DNA of 14,014 nt from an uncultured Clostridia bacterium (GTDB lineage Bacteria > Bacillota > Clostridia > UBA1381), in contig CAJTUY010000010.1 of NCBI GenBank assembly GCA_910579415.1, forward strand, positions 1,879-15,892, given 5' to 3'. The position numbers and the translations under genes were made by a program. Shown here piece after piece: positions 5,640-12,450 of the stretch (the stretch's first letter is position 1; the number at the start of each line of letters is the position of its first letter). The notes under the pieces are model-generated. The model was not told the origin of the DNA and made no database searches. It worked only from the letters and a program-made list of their open reading frames with translations.

Positions 5640-7682
5640 TTAATTTGTTATAGTTACGGTTTTAGTATCGCTGTCCCAATCAACATCACATCCGAACGCT
5701 TCCGCAACTGCGCGGGCTGGTACAAGGGTACGGTCATTTATAAGCTGTGCAGGAACATCAAGCGTAGTAGCTTTACCGTTTTTATACATTGTTTTACTGT
5801 CAATGCTTAGTGATACGTTTGTGCTTCCTTTTTTGGAAGTAACGGTTTGCGTGTCACCTTTCCATTCAACCGTTGCGCCCAATGCTTCAAATATAGCACG
5901 TAGCGGTACAAGTGTCCGTCCGTCTATAATAATCGGCGGTTGGTCGAAGTTTACAAGCTGTCCGTTTACGTTTACGGTTATCAGTGCGGAATTTAAGTCT
6001 AAGGTATAGAATTTTCTTTCGTCCAATCCATTTATATACCACGTTAAATTGTTATCTATTAACACAGGCTGACAGTCGCTTGACAATTGCAGATCAGTGC
6101 ATAATCTTATATCGGAAATAATTTCGCCGTTGCCGTTTACTTGAACATATTTAACACCGTTATCAACGGATTTGTTGTTATCGGTATATTCAAATTCTTC
6201 CCATAAAACCAAAAAACGATTATCAGATAGTTTTACAAGATAGGGTGTGCTTCCCAGCTTGTTTTTATTGATGTAGTCGGTTAAATATACTTTTTTAACC
6301 TTTGACGTGTCTGTGTTATTTTTACCGCTGACAAGCAAAACAATATCCCTTTCGTCTTTGTCAAGTCCTTTTATTTCATACGGAGTGTATTCACTGACCT
6401 TGCTGTGGTCTATTGTATTAATTGCAATCAAATAATTATTAATTGAACATTCCAGACCGCCGACAGTAACACCTGTGCAGTTTGCGCCGATAGTGCCGGG
6501 GATTTTAAATAAATCTATGGGAGTATACTTTAAAACCGCTCTGCCGTAATATTCCGATAACCACTTTTCAGAATTTATACCCTCATATTTATTCAATACT
6601 ACGCTTCGGGGATATGCGTCGCCGTGGTCTAATAGCACAAAATTATTTCCGTCGTGAATTGCAAAATGATTCATTGAATGGCTGACGTGATTTTCTTGAA
6701 AATCCCCTAAAAAGTTTTCTACTGTCATTTTATTAGTATCCAATATAATTGTAAGCTGTGATTGATGTCTTAATCCGTCATCTGTAAGATAACGCTGTCT
6801 TGAAGTATGTACTATTAGCGTATTGTTATGTTCAATCATTCTTAATGTGGAATATGCGAACGGCTCAGTTGTATAACAATCGCTTACGGAAGCCTGTGCA
6901 AGTCGGTTAAAATTTTTATCATATTTAACAATTCTGATAACCTCTTTGCTATTGCTTTCTTCTTCGTTGTTTTGACCAAATACTATATAATTATATTTTT
7001 CTCCTGCATAAAAACCGCCGAATTTTTCGAGTTCAAGCGTAACAGACTTTGTGCTGAGTAAGGCATAATCACTGTTACTATATGTATTTACGGTAAGTTC
7101 GTTATTACTATAATCTACAACATTAAATGTATTATCGCCGTTATCATAAACATAAGAATTTATTACATCTGCCCACCTGTCCGTGCTTTTGCTTTTAAGT
7201 TTTGTTGTTTCAGCGTCAAACGCGGCTTGTTTTTGTTCGGCTATTCTTTTTTCTTCAGCCTGTTTTTTCTCACGTTCTACCCGTTCATTCGCCGAGGGAC
7301 TTTCAACATCATGCAAAAAGGCTTGTAATTTGTGTACTTGTCTTATGCCTGTTGCACCAAAATATTCATCATCGGCAGTTTTATATCCGCAAATCAAGTC
7401 CTTTTGTTCCTGTGTTTCAGGTATTAACTGATAACGAAATTCGCTGACCTTATCAACTTTTATTCCGCGTAACTGTACGCCCTCTATTACTTCATTCAAA
7501 TATTTATTGCCGATAGTACCGTTAGCAGAAAATGTTACATTCCACCAAGAGCCGTCTGCTTCTGTAACAAAAAATTCAACTTGATTAGAAGCCTTTAATT
7601 CATCATCAGTTTTTGCGTAGGCAACAACAGACATAAGCAGAAGCACAGTAGCAATTATACAGCTTAAAATTTTCTTTTTCAT
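5640..7682 (-). CDS. Secreted protein with C-terminal copper-amine-oxidase-N-like stalk domain
   Basis: This 680-residue exported protein has a signal peptide (about 1-23, cut after AYA). An N-terminal domain of unknown family (about 30-125) is followed by a charged helical linker rich in E, K, Q and A (about 130-166). A long beta-rich region (about 170-560) follows, of a kind seen in propeller-like proteins. At the C-terminus (about 567-680) is a stalk domain of the Cu_amine_oxidN1 type with the repeated motif GRTLVPLRAIFEALGATVEW and, later, RTLVPARAVAEAFGCDVDW. Such domains in Clostridia are cell-surface modules and do not imply amine oxidase activity. A strong AGGGGG site precedes the ATG. 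It lies 25 bases after the lipoprotein gene and is probably cotranscribed with it. The function is unknown. Confidence 0.85.
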   Translation of the reverse strand: MKKKILSCIIATVLLLMSVVAYAKTDDELKASNQVEFFVTEADGSWWNVTFSANGTIGNKYLNEVIEGVQLRGIKVDKVSEFRYQLIPETQEQKDLICGYKTADDEYFGATGIRQVHKLQAFLHDVESPSANERVEREKKQAEEKRIAEQKQAAFDAETTKLKSKSTDRWADVINSYVYDNGDNTFNVVDYSNNELTVNTYSNSDYALLSTKSVTLELEKFGGFYAGEKYNYIVFGQNNEEESNSKEVIRIVKYDKNFNRLAQASVSDCYTTEPFAYSTLRMIEHNNTLIVHTSRQRYLTDDGLRHQSQLTIILDTNKMTVENFLGDFQENHVSHSMNHFAIHDGNNFVLLDHGDAYPRSVVLNKYEGINSEKWLSEYYGRAVLKYTPIDLFKIPGTIGANCTGVTVGGLECSINNYLIAINTIDHSKVSEYTPYEIKGLDKDERDIVLLVSGKNNTDTSKVKKVYLTDYINKNKLGSTPYLVKLSDNRFLVLWEEFEYTDNNKSVDNGVKYVQVNGNGEIISDIRLCTDLQLSSDCQPVLIDNNLTWYINGLDERKFYTLDLNSALITVNVNGQLVNFDQPPIIIDGRTLVPLRAIFEALGATVEWKGDTQTVTSKKGSTNVSLSIDSKTMYKNGKATTLDVPAQLINDRTLVPARAVAEAFGCDVDWDSDTKTVTITN

Positions 7683-7707
7683 TCATATTCCCCCTGCAAA
7701 TCCCATA

Positions 7708-8769
7708 TTAAAGATTTTCAGAAATGCGCCTAAATGATGAAAGTATCTGAATAACCTCTTGTTTTTCCTCCTCAGTGAAAACACCGTCGGGGGCTTCTGC
7801 ATAAAGTAGATAGTTGCCATATTCAGTAACAAATTCTTCATAATAACCTGTCAAGCCTGTGGCTTCGTGAGTACCGACATACGATTGAGGAATAACCGCA
7901 TAGCTTGTCTTATTGTCAATCGGCATAAGGTCGCCTGTTTTCATATCATATTCGCCTACAGCTTTTATTTCGCCAACTATAAAATTACCCCATTCAGCCG
8001 AAAGGTCTAAAACTCTGCCGTCATCTAATTCCATATATCCCGCTGTAAATTGAGAATCGGCAACCTTTGATACTTCATATTGAACTATGGACTTTCCTCT
8101 TCCACCTATTTTGCCAAAGTTTATATAATTTATTGTTACACCTCTGTTATTTGTCAAAATAAAGTTCTCAGATATTCCATTACTCTGCGCTCCTTTGGTA
8201 ACCTCATTTGTTGTAATTGTCCAATTATCTGAATAATCAAATGCAAACTGAGGCGAGTTTACAGCGTTGACCGTTCCATATTGCGTGGTGTATGTATGAT
8301 TTAATTCTGCTATTGTCGGCTTTTCGCCCTGCTCTGCATTATCATTGATAATAACTGTCTGTGTTTCACCATTCCAATCTACCGCACTTCCAAATGCTTC
8401 TGCTATTGCTCTGACAGGTACAAGGGTACGTTCGCCGACAAGCTGTGCAGGTACATCAAGCGCATAGGATATGCCGTTTTTTGTCATAACTTCACTACCT
8501 ATAGTAAGCGATACCGTTACATTATCGCGCGTTGATGTAACGGTTTGCGTGTCGCCGTTCCAATCAACTGTCGCGCCCAACGCTTCAAAGATAGCCCGAA
8601 GCGGTACAAGTGTACGGTCATTTACCATAATCGGCTGTTGGTCGAATGTAACCGCATTACCATTTACCATAACAGATATATTACTGCTATTTTCCGCACT
8701 GCACGAGGTACAGCCCAATGCGATTAGGCTTGACATAATACATACTAATACTTTCTTTTTGAATTTCAT
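7708..8769 (-). CDS. Putative lipoprotein with N-terminal copper-amine-oxidase-N-like stalk domain
   Basis: This 353-residue protein has a basic, hydrophobic leader ending in ALGCTSCS, so C20 or C23 may be lipidated; neither fits a perfect lipobox. Residues about 32-141 form a stalk domain: DRTLVPLRAIFEALGATVDW, then ERTLVPVRAIAEAFGSAVDW. It is closely similar to the C-terminal domain of the downstream gene product, but at the opposite end of the protein. The rest (about 155-353) is an unrecognised domain containing FAFDYSDNW. The start has a perfect AGGAGG. It is first in the two-gene run and is transcribed divergently from a small XRE gene. Probably a surface-anchored protein; I cannot assign its ligand or activity. 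Confidence 0.85.
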   Translation of the reverse strand: MKFKKKVLVCIMSSLIALGCTSCSAENSSNISVMVNGNAVTFDQQPIMVNDRTLVPLRAIFEALGATVDWNGDTQTVTSTRDNVTVSLTIGSEVMTKNGISYALDVPAQLVGERTLVPVRAIAEAFGSAVDWNGETQTVIINDNAEQGEKPTIAELNHTYTTQYGTVNAVNSPQFAFDYSDNWTITTNEVTKGAQSNGISENFILTNNRGVTINYINFGKIGGRGKSIVQYEVSKVADSQFTAGYMELDDGRVLDLSAEWGNFIVGEIKAVGEYDMKTGDLMPIDNKTSYAVIPQSYVGTHEATGLTGYYEEFVTEYGNYLLYAEAPDGVFTEEEKQEVIQILSSFRRISENL

Positions 8770-8800
8770 TTTTAATTCCTCCTGTTACTTTTAGTATTGT

Positions 8801-8819
8801 GTGAGTTTGCACCTAACAT
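8801..8819. repeat. Candidate operator, copy 1
   Basis: GTGAGTTTGCACCTAACAT matches a second copy at 8856-8874 in 16 of 19 positions. This copy covers the end of the -10 and the start site of the minus-strand stalk operon promoter. It is most simply a binding site for the adjacent XRE protein. Confidence 0.65.
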
Positions 8820-8846
8820 TTTATCATAGGGAAATAGAAATTGCAA
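8818..8846 (-). promoter_or_regulatory. Promoter of the stalk-domain operon
   Basis: On the minus strand TTGCAA (8841-8846) and TAAAAT (8818-8823) are separated by 17 bases (4/6 and 5/6 consensus). The start site would fall near 8811, inside operator copy 1, about 40 bases before the start codon. Confidence 0.6.
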
Positions 8847-8855
8847 GAAATTTTT

Positions 8856-8874
8856 GTGAGTTGTTACCTAACAT
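8856..8874. repeat. Candidate operator, copy 2
   Basis: GTGAGTTGTTACCTAACAT is the second copy, 55 bases from the first in the same orientation. Its right half is itself nearly symmetric (TGTTA-CC-TAACA), as expected for a dimeric HTH protein. It lies just upstream of the stalk operon -35 and close to the -35 position of the divergent XRE gene. One protein bound here could therefore affect both promoters. Confidence 0.65.
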
Positions 8875-8891
8875 ACAAATAGACCTCTGTT

Positions 8892-8900
8892 TGATATAAT
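8892..8900 (+). promoter_or_regulatory. Extended -10 promoter of the small XRE gene
   Basis: TGATATAAT contains a perfect TATAAT (8895-8900) with an upstream TG, an extended -10 element. No good -35 is present at the expected position (8872-8877), which is where operator copy 2 ends. Confidence 0.55.
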
Positions 8901-8920
8901 TTTTTAGAGGTGATACAGCT

Positions 8921-9151
8921 ATGGAGCAAACTAAAAATGATTATAATATATATGATACAATAAGACGGAATATAAAAAAATACCGAAAGGAAAAAGGGCT
9001 GACTTCCGCACAGCTTGCGGAAATGGTTGGGCTTTCTCACGATTTTATCCGTCAGATTGAAAGTGAGAAAACCCGCTATAATTTTTCTGTAGAAACTCTT
9101 TATAAAATATCAGTTGCTCTTGATGTGAGTTTGGATAAATTTGTGGAATGA
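8921..9151 (+). CDS. Small XRE-family HTH regulator
   Basis: This 76-residue single-domain Cro/C1 protein has its helix-turn-helix in about residues 12-70: IKKYRKEKGLTSAQLAEMVG, then SHDFIRQIESEK as recognition region, then SVETLYKISVALDVSLDKFV. The start has AGAGGTGAT upstream. It is divergent from the stalk-domain operon and shares a 150-base control region with it that holds two copies of a 19-base repeat. The simplest reading is that it controls that operon and itself. It has no partner gene of its own; it ends at a strong bidirectional terminator. Confidence 0.9.
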   Translation: MEQTKNDYNIYDTIRRNIKKYRKEKGLTSAQLAEMVGLSHDFIRQIESEKTRYNFSVETLYKISVALDVSLDKFVE

Positions 9152-9158
9152 TAAAAAG

Positions 9159-9190
9159 CGGAGATACTCTACTCAGTATCTCCGTTTTTT
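9159..9190. terminator. Strong bidirectional terminator overlapping a coding end
   Basis: A perfect 10-base stem CGGAGATACT (9159-9168) / AGTATCTCCG (9175-9184) with loop CTACTC is followed by TTTTTT on the plus strand and TTTTT on the minus strand. The last codons and stop of the minus-strand repressor gene (ending at 9169) lie inside the right arm and loop. Confidence 0.92.
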
Positions 9191-9837
9191 GTATTATCTG
9201 GTGCTTTTGCTATTAAATCCATGACGGATATGTTTTCAAAATTATCAATCGCTATATCTATATCGTTTTTTTCATCTTCACTATAATTACGATATATAAT
9301 TTTTTGCACCGATTGTTTTTCATCAAAACCGTCTAAATCAAAAATGTTTTTAAGATATTCCTTGTATTCTGAATGAATTTCTTCTCGTTTGCGATTGTAG
9401 TCATTATAATTAAATATATCAGAAGATGAATATTGTCTTTCTAACTCTTGTATTTTGTGCAGATAATTATAGAATTGACGGTCAATTAACAAATGCCACT
9501 CTGTTAGTTGTGTGAGGTGATTTTTCCTTATAGCCAATCTGAATACTTTATCCAATGATGATACAATATCCACCATAGTATCTCTCTTGCTTAAATAACT
9601 TTTCGCATTATAAAAATAGTCGAGCGGTACATCATAAGTCACTGCAATTTTATAGAGAGTATCGGCGTGTATGTTTCGATTATTGTTAGGGTTTAAATAC
9701 GAATCTAAAGCTTTTGTTGATATATTAAGTTCTTTAGCCATCTTTGCGCGCGTTGTGCCTTTATCTTTAATTAGCTTCTTTATTTGTTTTATACATATTT
9801 CCCTAATTTCTTCATCTGATAAATTAGCTTTATTCAT
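9169..9837 (-). CDS. XRE-type repressor, probable control gene of the mobile element
   Basis: This 222-residue protein has an N-terminal helix-turn-helix (about 15-75: LIKDKGTTRAKMAKELNIST, ALDSYL, then HADTLYKIAVTYDVPLDYFY). The rest (about 90-215) is a charged, helical C-terminal part of unknown family. There is no LexA/CI-type Ser-Lys protease motif and no ImmA-like metalloprotease next door, so the inducing signal is not obvious. It is divergent from the replication/integration genes and shares a 209-base control region with them. The start has AAAGAGG about 10 bases upstream. The length and position are typical of repressors of integrative elements. Its stop codon is inside a terminator stem. 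Confidence 0.85.
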   Translation of the reverse strand: MNKANLSDEEIREICIKQIKKLIKDKGTTRAKMAKELNISTKALDSYLNPNNNRNIHADTLYKIAVTYDVPLDYFYNAKSYLSKRDTMVDIVSSLDKVFRLAIRKNHLTQLTEWHLLIDRQFYNYLHKIQELERQYSSSDIFNYNDYNRKREEIHSEYKEYLKNIFDLDGFDEKQSVQKIIYRNYSEDEKNDIDIAIDNFENISVMDLIAKAPDNTKNGDTE

Positions 9838-9873
9838 TGTTAATTGACCTCTTTCTTATCTTTTTATGTAATA

Positions 9874-9902
9874 AGTATAGCATAAAATAACAATATTTTC
9901 AA
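9874..9902 (-). promoter_or_regulatory. Promoter of the XRE-type repressor
   Basis: On the minus strand TTGAAA (9897-9902) and TATACT (9874-9879) are separated by 17 bases, with a TG before the -10 giving an extended -10. The leader is about 30 bases. Confidence 0.65.
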
Positions 9903-9918
9903 TGATTTAGAAATTAAA

Positions 9919-9977
9919 TGTATCCATTGAAATATCTTTTGTATCCTTTTTTCTGTATTTGCAGTATTTACGATACA
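9919..9977. repeat. Candidate repressor operators
   Basis: TGTATCC occurs at 9919-9925 and 9940-9946, exactly 21 bases apart (two helical turns). The inverted form GATACA occurs at 9972-9977, overlapping the -35 and spacer of the plus-strand promoter. This is the expected place for the XRE repressor to bind and silence the element genes. Confidence 0.45.
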
Positions 9978-9995
9978 CAAATTCAGCAGTACAAT
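9967..9995 (+). promoter_or_regulatory. Promoter of the element replication/integration genes
   Basis: TTTACG (9967-9972, 4/6) and TACAAT (9990-9995, 5/6) are 17 bases apart. The leader to the start at 10047 is about 45 bases and holds a strong AAAGGAGG. Confidence 0.55.
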
Positions 9996-10046
9996 AAATT
10001 TACAGAGAACGCGTAATCGAGTTTTAAAGAAAGGAGGAACACAACA

Positions 10047-10400
10047 ATGCCTAAAGTATCAGCAGAGTTATACAATGGCAGTCCTAAATTCATATTAGGC
10101 GGTCGAATGACTGCCTATCAGTATGAAAATAAAGAACGTGTAAGCGATAAGCCAATAGCATATAAATACTCGCTTATTTCACCATCACATTGCTTTGAAA
10201 CAATAGTAGTTACCGTAATGGGTGAAGCAGACTCACTTGCAGAAATTTCTGACAGTGATATAGTCAATGCTTGTGCAACGCTAAAGCCTATATGGGTAAA
10301 ATTGACTGACGGCGTTTTCAATTCTTATAGTAGCAACAACAAAATTGTTACTACAGGCACAGCAAGCGGAATTGAACTTGTGCAGGCTCAAAGCAAGTAA
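10047..10400 (+). CDS. Element protein of unknown function, first gene of module
   Basis: This 117-residue soluble protein begins MPKVSAELYNGSPKFILGGR and contains the beta-rich stretch FETIVVTVMGEADSLAEISD. It has no signal peptide, no membrane segment and no catalytic motif I can name. Its place, directly before an FtsK-like ATPase and an HUH Rep gene, is the place taken by small YdcP/DUF961-type or single-stranded-DNA-binding-type proteins in other integrative elements. A DNA-handling role is possible, but I do not see enough similarity to claim membership. The AAGGAGG ribosome site is excellent. Confidence 0.8.
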   Translation: MPKVSAELYNGSPKFILGGRMTAYQYENKERVSDKPIAYKYSLISPSHCFETIVVTVMGEADSLAEISDSDIVNACATLKPIWVKLTDGVFNSYSSNNKIVTTGTASGIELVQAQSK

Positions 10401-10419
10401 TTTAAAACAAGAACGGTTA

Positions 10420-10441
10420 TGGCGGGCATAATTGCCCGCCC
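10420..10441. other. GC-rich hairpin between the first two element genes
   Basis: GGCGGGCA (10421-10428) and TGCCCGCC (10433-10440) form a perfect 8-base stem with a TAAT loop. No T-run follows in either direction, so this is not a standard terminator. It precedes the ribosome site of the next gene by about 15 bases. It could be an RNA-processing or stability element, or a secondary structure used on single-stranded element DNA. Confidence 0.7.
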
Positions 10442-10468
10442 ATAGCTGATATGTTAAAGGAGTAAAGA

Positions 10469-11638
10469 ATGAAAAACTTTATATATAAAAATAAAAAGTA
10501 TATTATAACGGTATTAGTATATTTAATTGCTGTGCTGACGGTATGGAGCGTTAGGGAAAATTTTTTGTATTCTCATATTCCGTCAATGATTAGGAAAATG
10601 CAATACACGCATACAGTCTTTGATACTATTATACTAACGGTTGCCTTTGCAGGACTGATTTCTCTTGTTCGGCTTGTGCGTTGTTCTCTGCAAGTTAAGC
10701 AAAAGTTTGATAAAGTATGTCGCCGTCACGCTATAACAAACAGAACAGACGAATTTCCTAAATTACGCTCTGTAATACCCTGTGGCAAGCACAAGTATAT
10801 TTACTCTATTAGTAACAAGGATATTACCCGAACTATGTTTATGGATAACGCAGAAGCATTGGAACAGGCTCTTGATATGCGTATAAGTGATATTCGTGTC
10901 TGTAGGGGCGGTAAAATAACGGAAATTTTTATCACACCGAAAAAATATTATAAGCCCGCAGAAATTACGCTTGATGATGAAAATTTGGGCAGTAATATGA
11001 CGGTGGATAGGCTGTTAAATGCTGTAATCTGTGGGAATACGGGAAGCGGTAAGACCGTTTTGATGAAAACCATAATGGCAAAGATAGCTAAATATCAGCC
11101 GTCAGCAAATTTTCATATTTTGGATTTCAAGAATTATGATTTTCGTGAGTTTTCAGATTGTCCTCTATATTATTCATATAAAGATTGTGTAAGGGGTATG
11201 AATAATTTTTATAATTTTTTCAAGAAGCAACAAGGGAGTGGACAAGCGGCAAAAAAACCGCAGTACTTAGTAATTGACGAGTGGAGTTCGTTTGTAACTT
11301 CTCTTGATAAAAAAATTAGAGAGGATATGATTTCTAAACTTGAGGAATTAGTTACGATAAGCCGAGTGTATAATTACCATATTTTAGTAGGAGTTCAGAG
11401 GGCTGATAGTATTTACTTCGGCTCTGCCAGATTTAATTTCAAGTGTCGTATTGCAATGGGAAATTTAGACGCAGAGGGCAAGCGAATGTTATTTGGCGGA
11501 TATACTGAATTGATGAACGAACAGAATGAAACAGGCGAAGGGTATTTATTAGTTGACGGAAAAGGTCTTGAGCGTATAAAGGTCGTAATAAAGGATTTTG
11601 AAAAACTTGATGAAATGGCAGGAAAGGCAATGCACTGA
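10469..11638 (+). CDS. Membrane-anchored FtsK/TcpA-like DNA-pumping ATPase
   Basis: This 389-residue protein has two N-terminal membrane spans (about 11-28 and 50-70). After a linker there is a RecA-like motor domain with Walker A GNTGSGKT (189-196) and Walker B YLVIDEW (266-272). A downstream ISRVYNYHILVGVQR segment is typical of the FtsK/SpoIIIE-TcpA group. Such proteins move DNA or act as coupling proteins in integrative elements (Tn916 Orf21 and actinomycete TraB are analogues). It is shorter than chromosomal FtsK/SpoIIIE (usually over 700 residues) and lacks a gamma DNA-reading domain. No type IV secretion genes are nearby in this window. The start has AAAGGAG at a good distance. Confidence 0.88.
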   Translation: MKNFIYKNKKYIITVLVYLIAVLTVWSVRENFLYSHIPSMIRKMQYTHTVFDTIILTVAFAGLISLVRLVRCSLQVKQKFDKVCRRHAITNRTDEFPKLRSVIPCGKHKYIYSISNKDITRTMFMDNAEALEQALDMRISDIRVCRGGKITEIFITPKKYYKPAEITLDDENLGSNMTVDRLLNAVICGNTGSGKTVLMKTIMAKIAKYQPSANFHILDFKNYDFREFSDCPLYYSYKDCVRGMNNFYNFFKKQQGSGQAAKKPQYLVIDEWSSFVTSLDKKIREDMISKLEELVTISRVYNYHILVGVQRADSIYFGSARFNFKCRIAMGNLDAEGKRMLFGGYTELMNEQNETGEGYLLVDGKGLERIKVVIKDFEKLDEMAGKAMH

Positions 11639-11640
11639 TA

Positions 11641-11702
11641 GCGGCGGCACGGGCGGTGTAGCGGAGTGAAAACCGCCGAGCCGCCCGCCTACGCAGTAGG
11701 CG
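11641..11702. other. GC-rich hairpin cluster, candidate replication or transfer origin
   Basis: Several stems can form. GGCGGT (11652-11657) can pair with ACCGCC (11672-11677), or alternatively CGGGCGG (11650-11656) with CCGCCCG (11681-11687). A tight hairpin CGCCTAC-GCA-GTAGGCG spans 11686-11702. The stretch is strikingly GC-rich in an AT-rich module and lies directly before the HUH rep gene. This is a typical place and structure for a double-strand origin of rolling-circle replication or an oriT. The nick site itself is not identified. Confidence 0.5.
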
Positions 11703-11719
11703 CATTAACTTGATATTTT

Positions 11720-12424
11720 ATGAATATCAACAGAATTGAGGACATAAGACCGAGTTCGCCAGACACATTTGTTACCGTTAAACAATGCGGAAATATTATA
11801 GAGGTCAGATATATGCGTTACAAGCCTGTCGGCTGTCCTATTGAGAAGCTATCGGCTGATGCTTATGTGGATAAAAGAACAGGTGAAATCAAGAATTTTC
11901 AGCACAAGGAAAGCAGAATAAATGACAAGGCAAGTGTGGCGCAAAGTTTAGCGAGGTTGCGCGAATTAATAAATTGTAACCTTACAAACCCGAACAATGC
12001 CCTATGGGTTACTCTGACGTATGCGGAGAATATTACGACAGACAATACTGTGCGGCTTTATGAGGACTATCGCAGATTTTGGCAAAGATTCTGTTATTAT
12101 CTGAACAAACAGGGACACCCAAAAGCGGAATATTTAATAGCAGCAGAACCAACCGCAAAATCGGTATGGCATCTACATTGCTTATTTTGCTTTCCTACAA
12201 AAGCACCATTCATTCCAAATGAAGATATGGCTAGAATATGGAAGCAAGGTTTTACTAAGACGCAGAGCCTAAAGGGAATAGACAATGTAGGATTGTATCT
12301 TACAGCATATTTAGGTGATATGGAATTACCCGAAGCATTAAATGCGGGCATAACAAAAGGTAAAAATATATGCGAAGTAGAAACAACTGACAAGCAAGGT
12401 AAAAGCAGAAAAAAGCTATTATAA
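11720..12424 (+). CDS. HUH rolling-circle replication initiator, frame-0 part
   Basis: These 234 residues hold the complete HUH endonuclease core. Motif 1 is WVTLTYAEN (96-104). The metal-binding HUH-type motif is WHLHCLFCF (150-158, H151 and H153). A motif-3-like NVGLYLTAYLGD (189-200) offers Y193 or Y197 as nucleophile. It resembles the inovirus Gp2/plasmid Rep-type replication proteins common on small Firmicutes elements. It would nick the element's origin and start single-strand replication. The frame ends KSRKKLL at 12424, but the natural C-terminal continuation lies in the -1 frame (next entries). There is no recognisable Shine-Dalgarno before the ATG, and an in-frame TGA lies nine bases upstream, so translation is probably weak. 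Confidence 0.85.
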   Translation: MNINRIEDIRPSSPDTFVTVKQCGNIIEVRYMRYKPVGCPIEKLSADAYVDKRTGEIKNFQHKESRINDKASVAQSLARLRELINCNLTNPNNALWVTLTYAENITTDNTVRLYEDYRRFWQRFCYYLNKQGHPKAEYLIAAEPTAKSVWHLHCLFCFPTKAPFIPNEDMARIWKQGFTKTQSLKGIDNVGLYLTAYLGDMELPEALNAGITKGKNICEVETTDKQGKSRKKLL

Positions 12425-12450
12425 AGGGCGCAAGGCTTGCGATGTACCCA
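12395..12450 (+). promoter_or_regulatory. Candidate programmed -1 ribosomal frameshift site (A_AAA_AAG)
   Basis: In the rep zero frame the codons are AGA-AAA-AAG, so bases 12409-12415 form the slippery heptamer A_AAA_AAG, the one used by E. coli dnaX. A -1 slip continues with GCT ATT ATA AAG into the frame that encodes the Rep C-terminus. The zero frame stops at 12422-12424, six bases later. An internal SD-like AAGG (12395-12399 region) lies about 9 bases upstream, as in dnaX. A small hairpin CGCAA-GGC-TTGCG (12429-12441) lies 13 bases downstream. All three expected elements are present, though the hairpin is modest. Confidence 0.65.

Noticed and set aside
8471..8794. Plus-strand frames opposite the stalk-domain genes, which resemble each other
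   Set aside because: Their mutual likeness comes from the duplicated stalk domain on the other strand, not from a gene family of their own.
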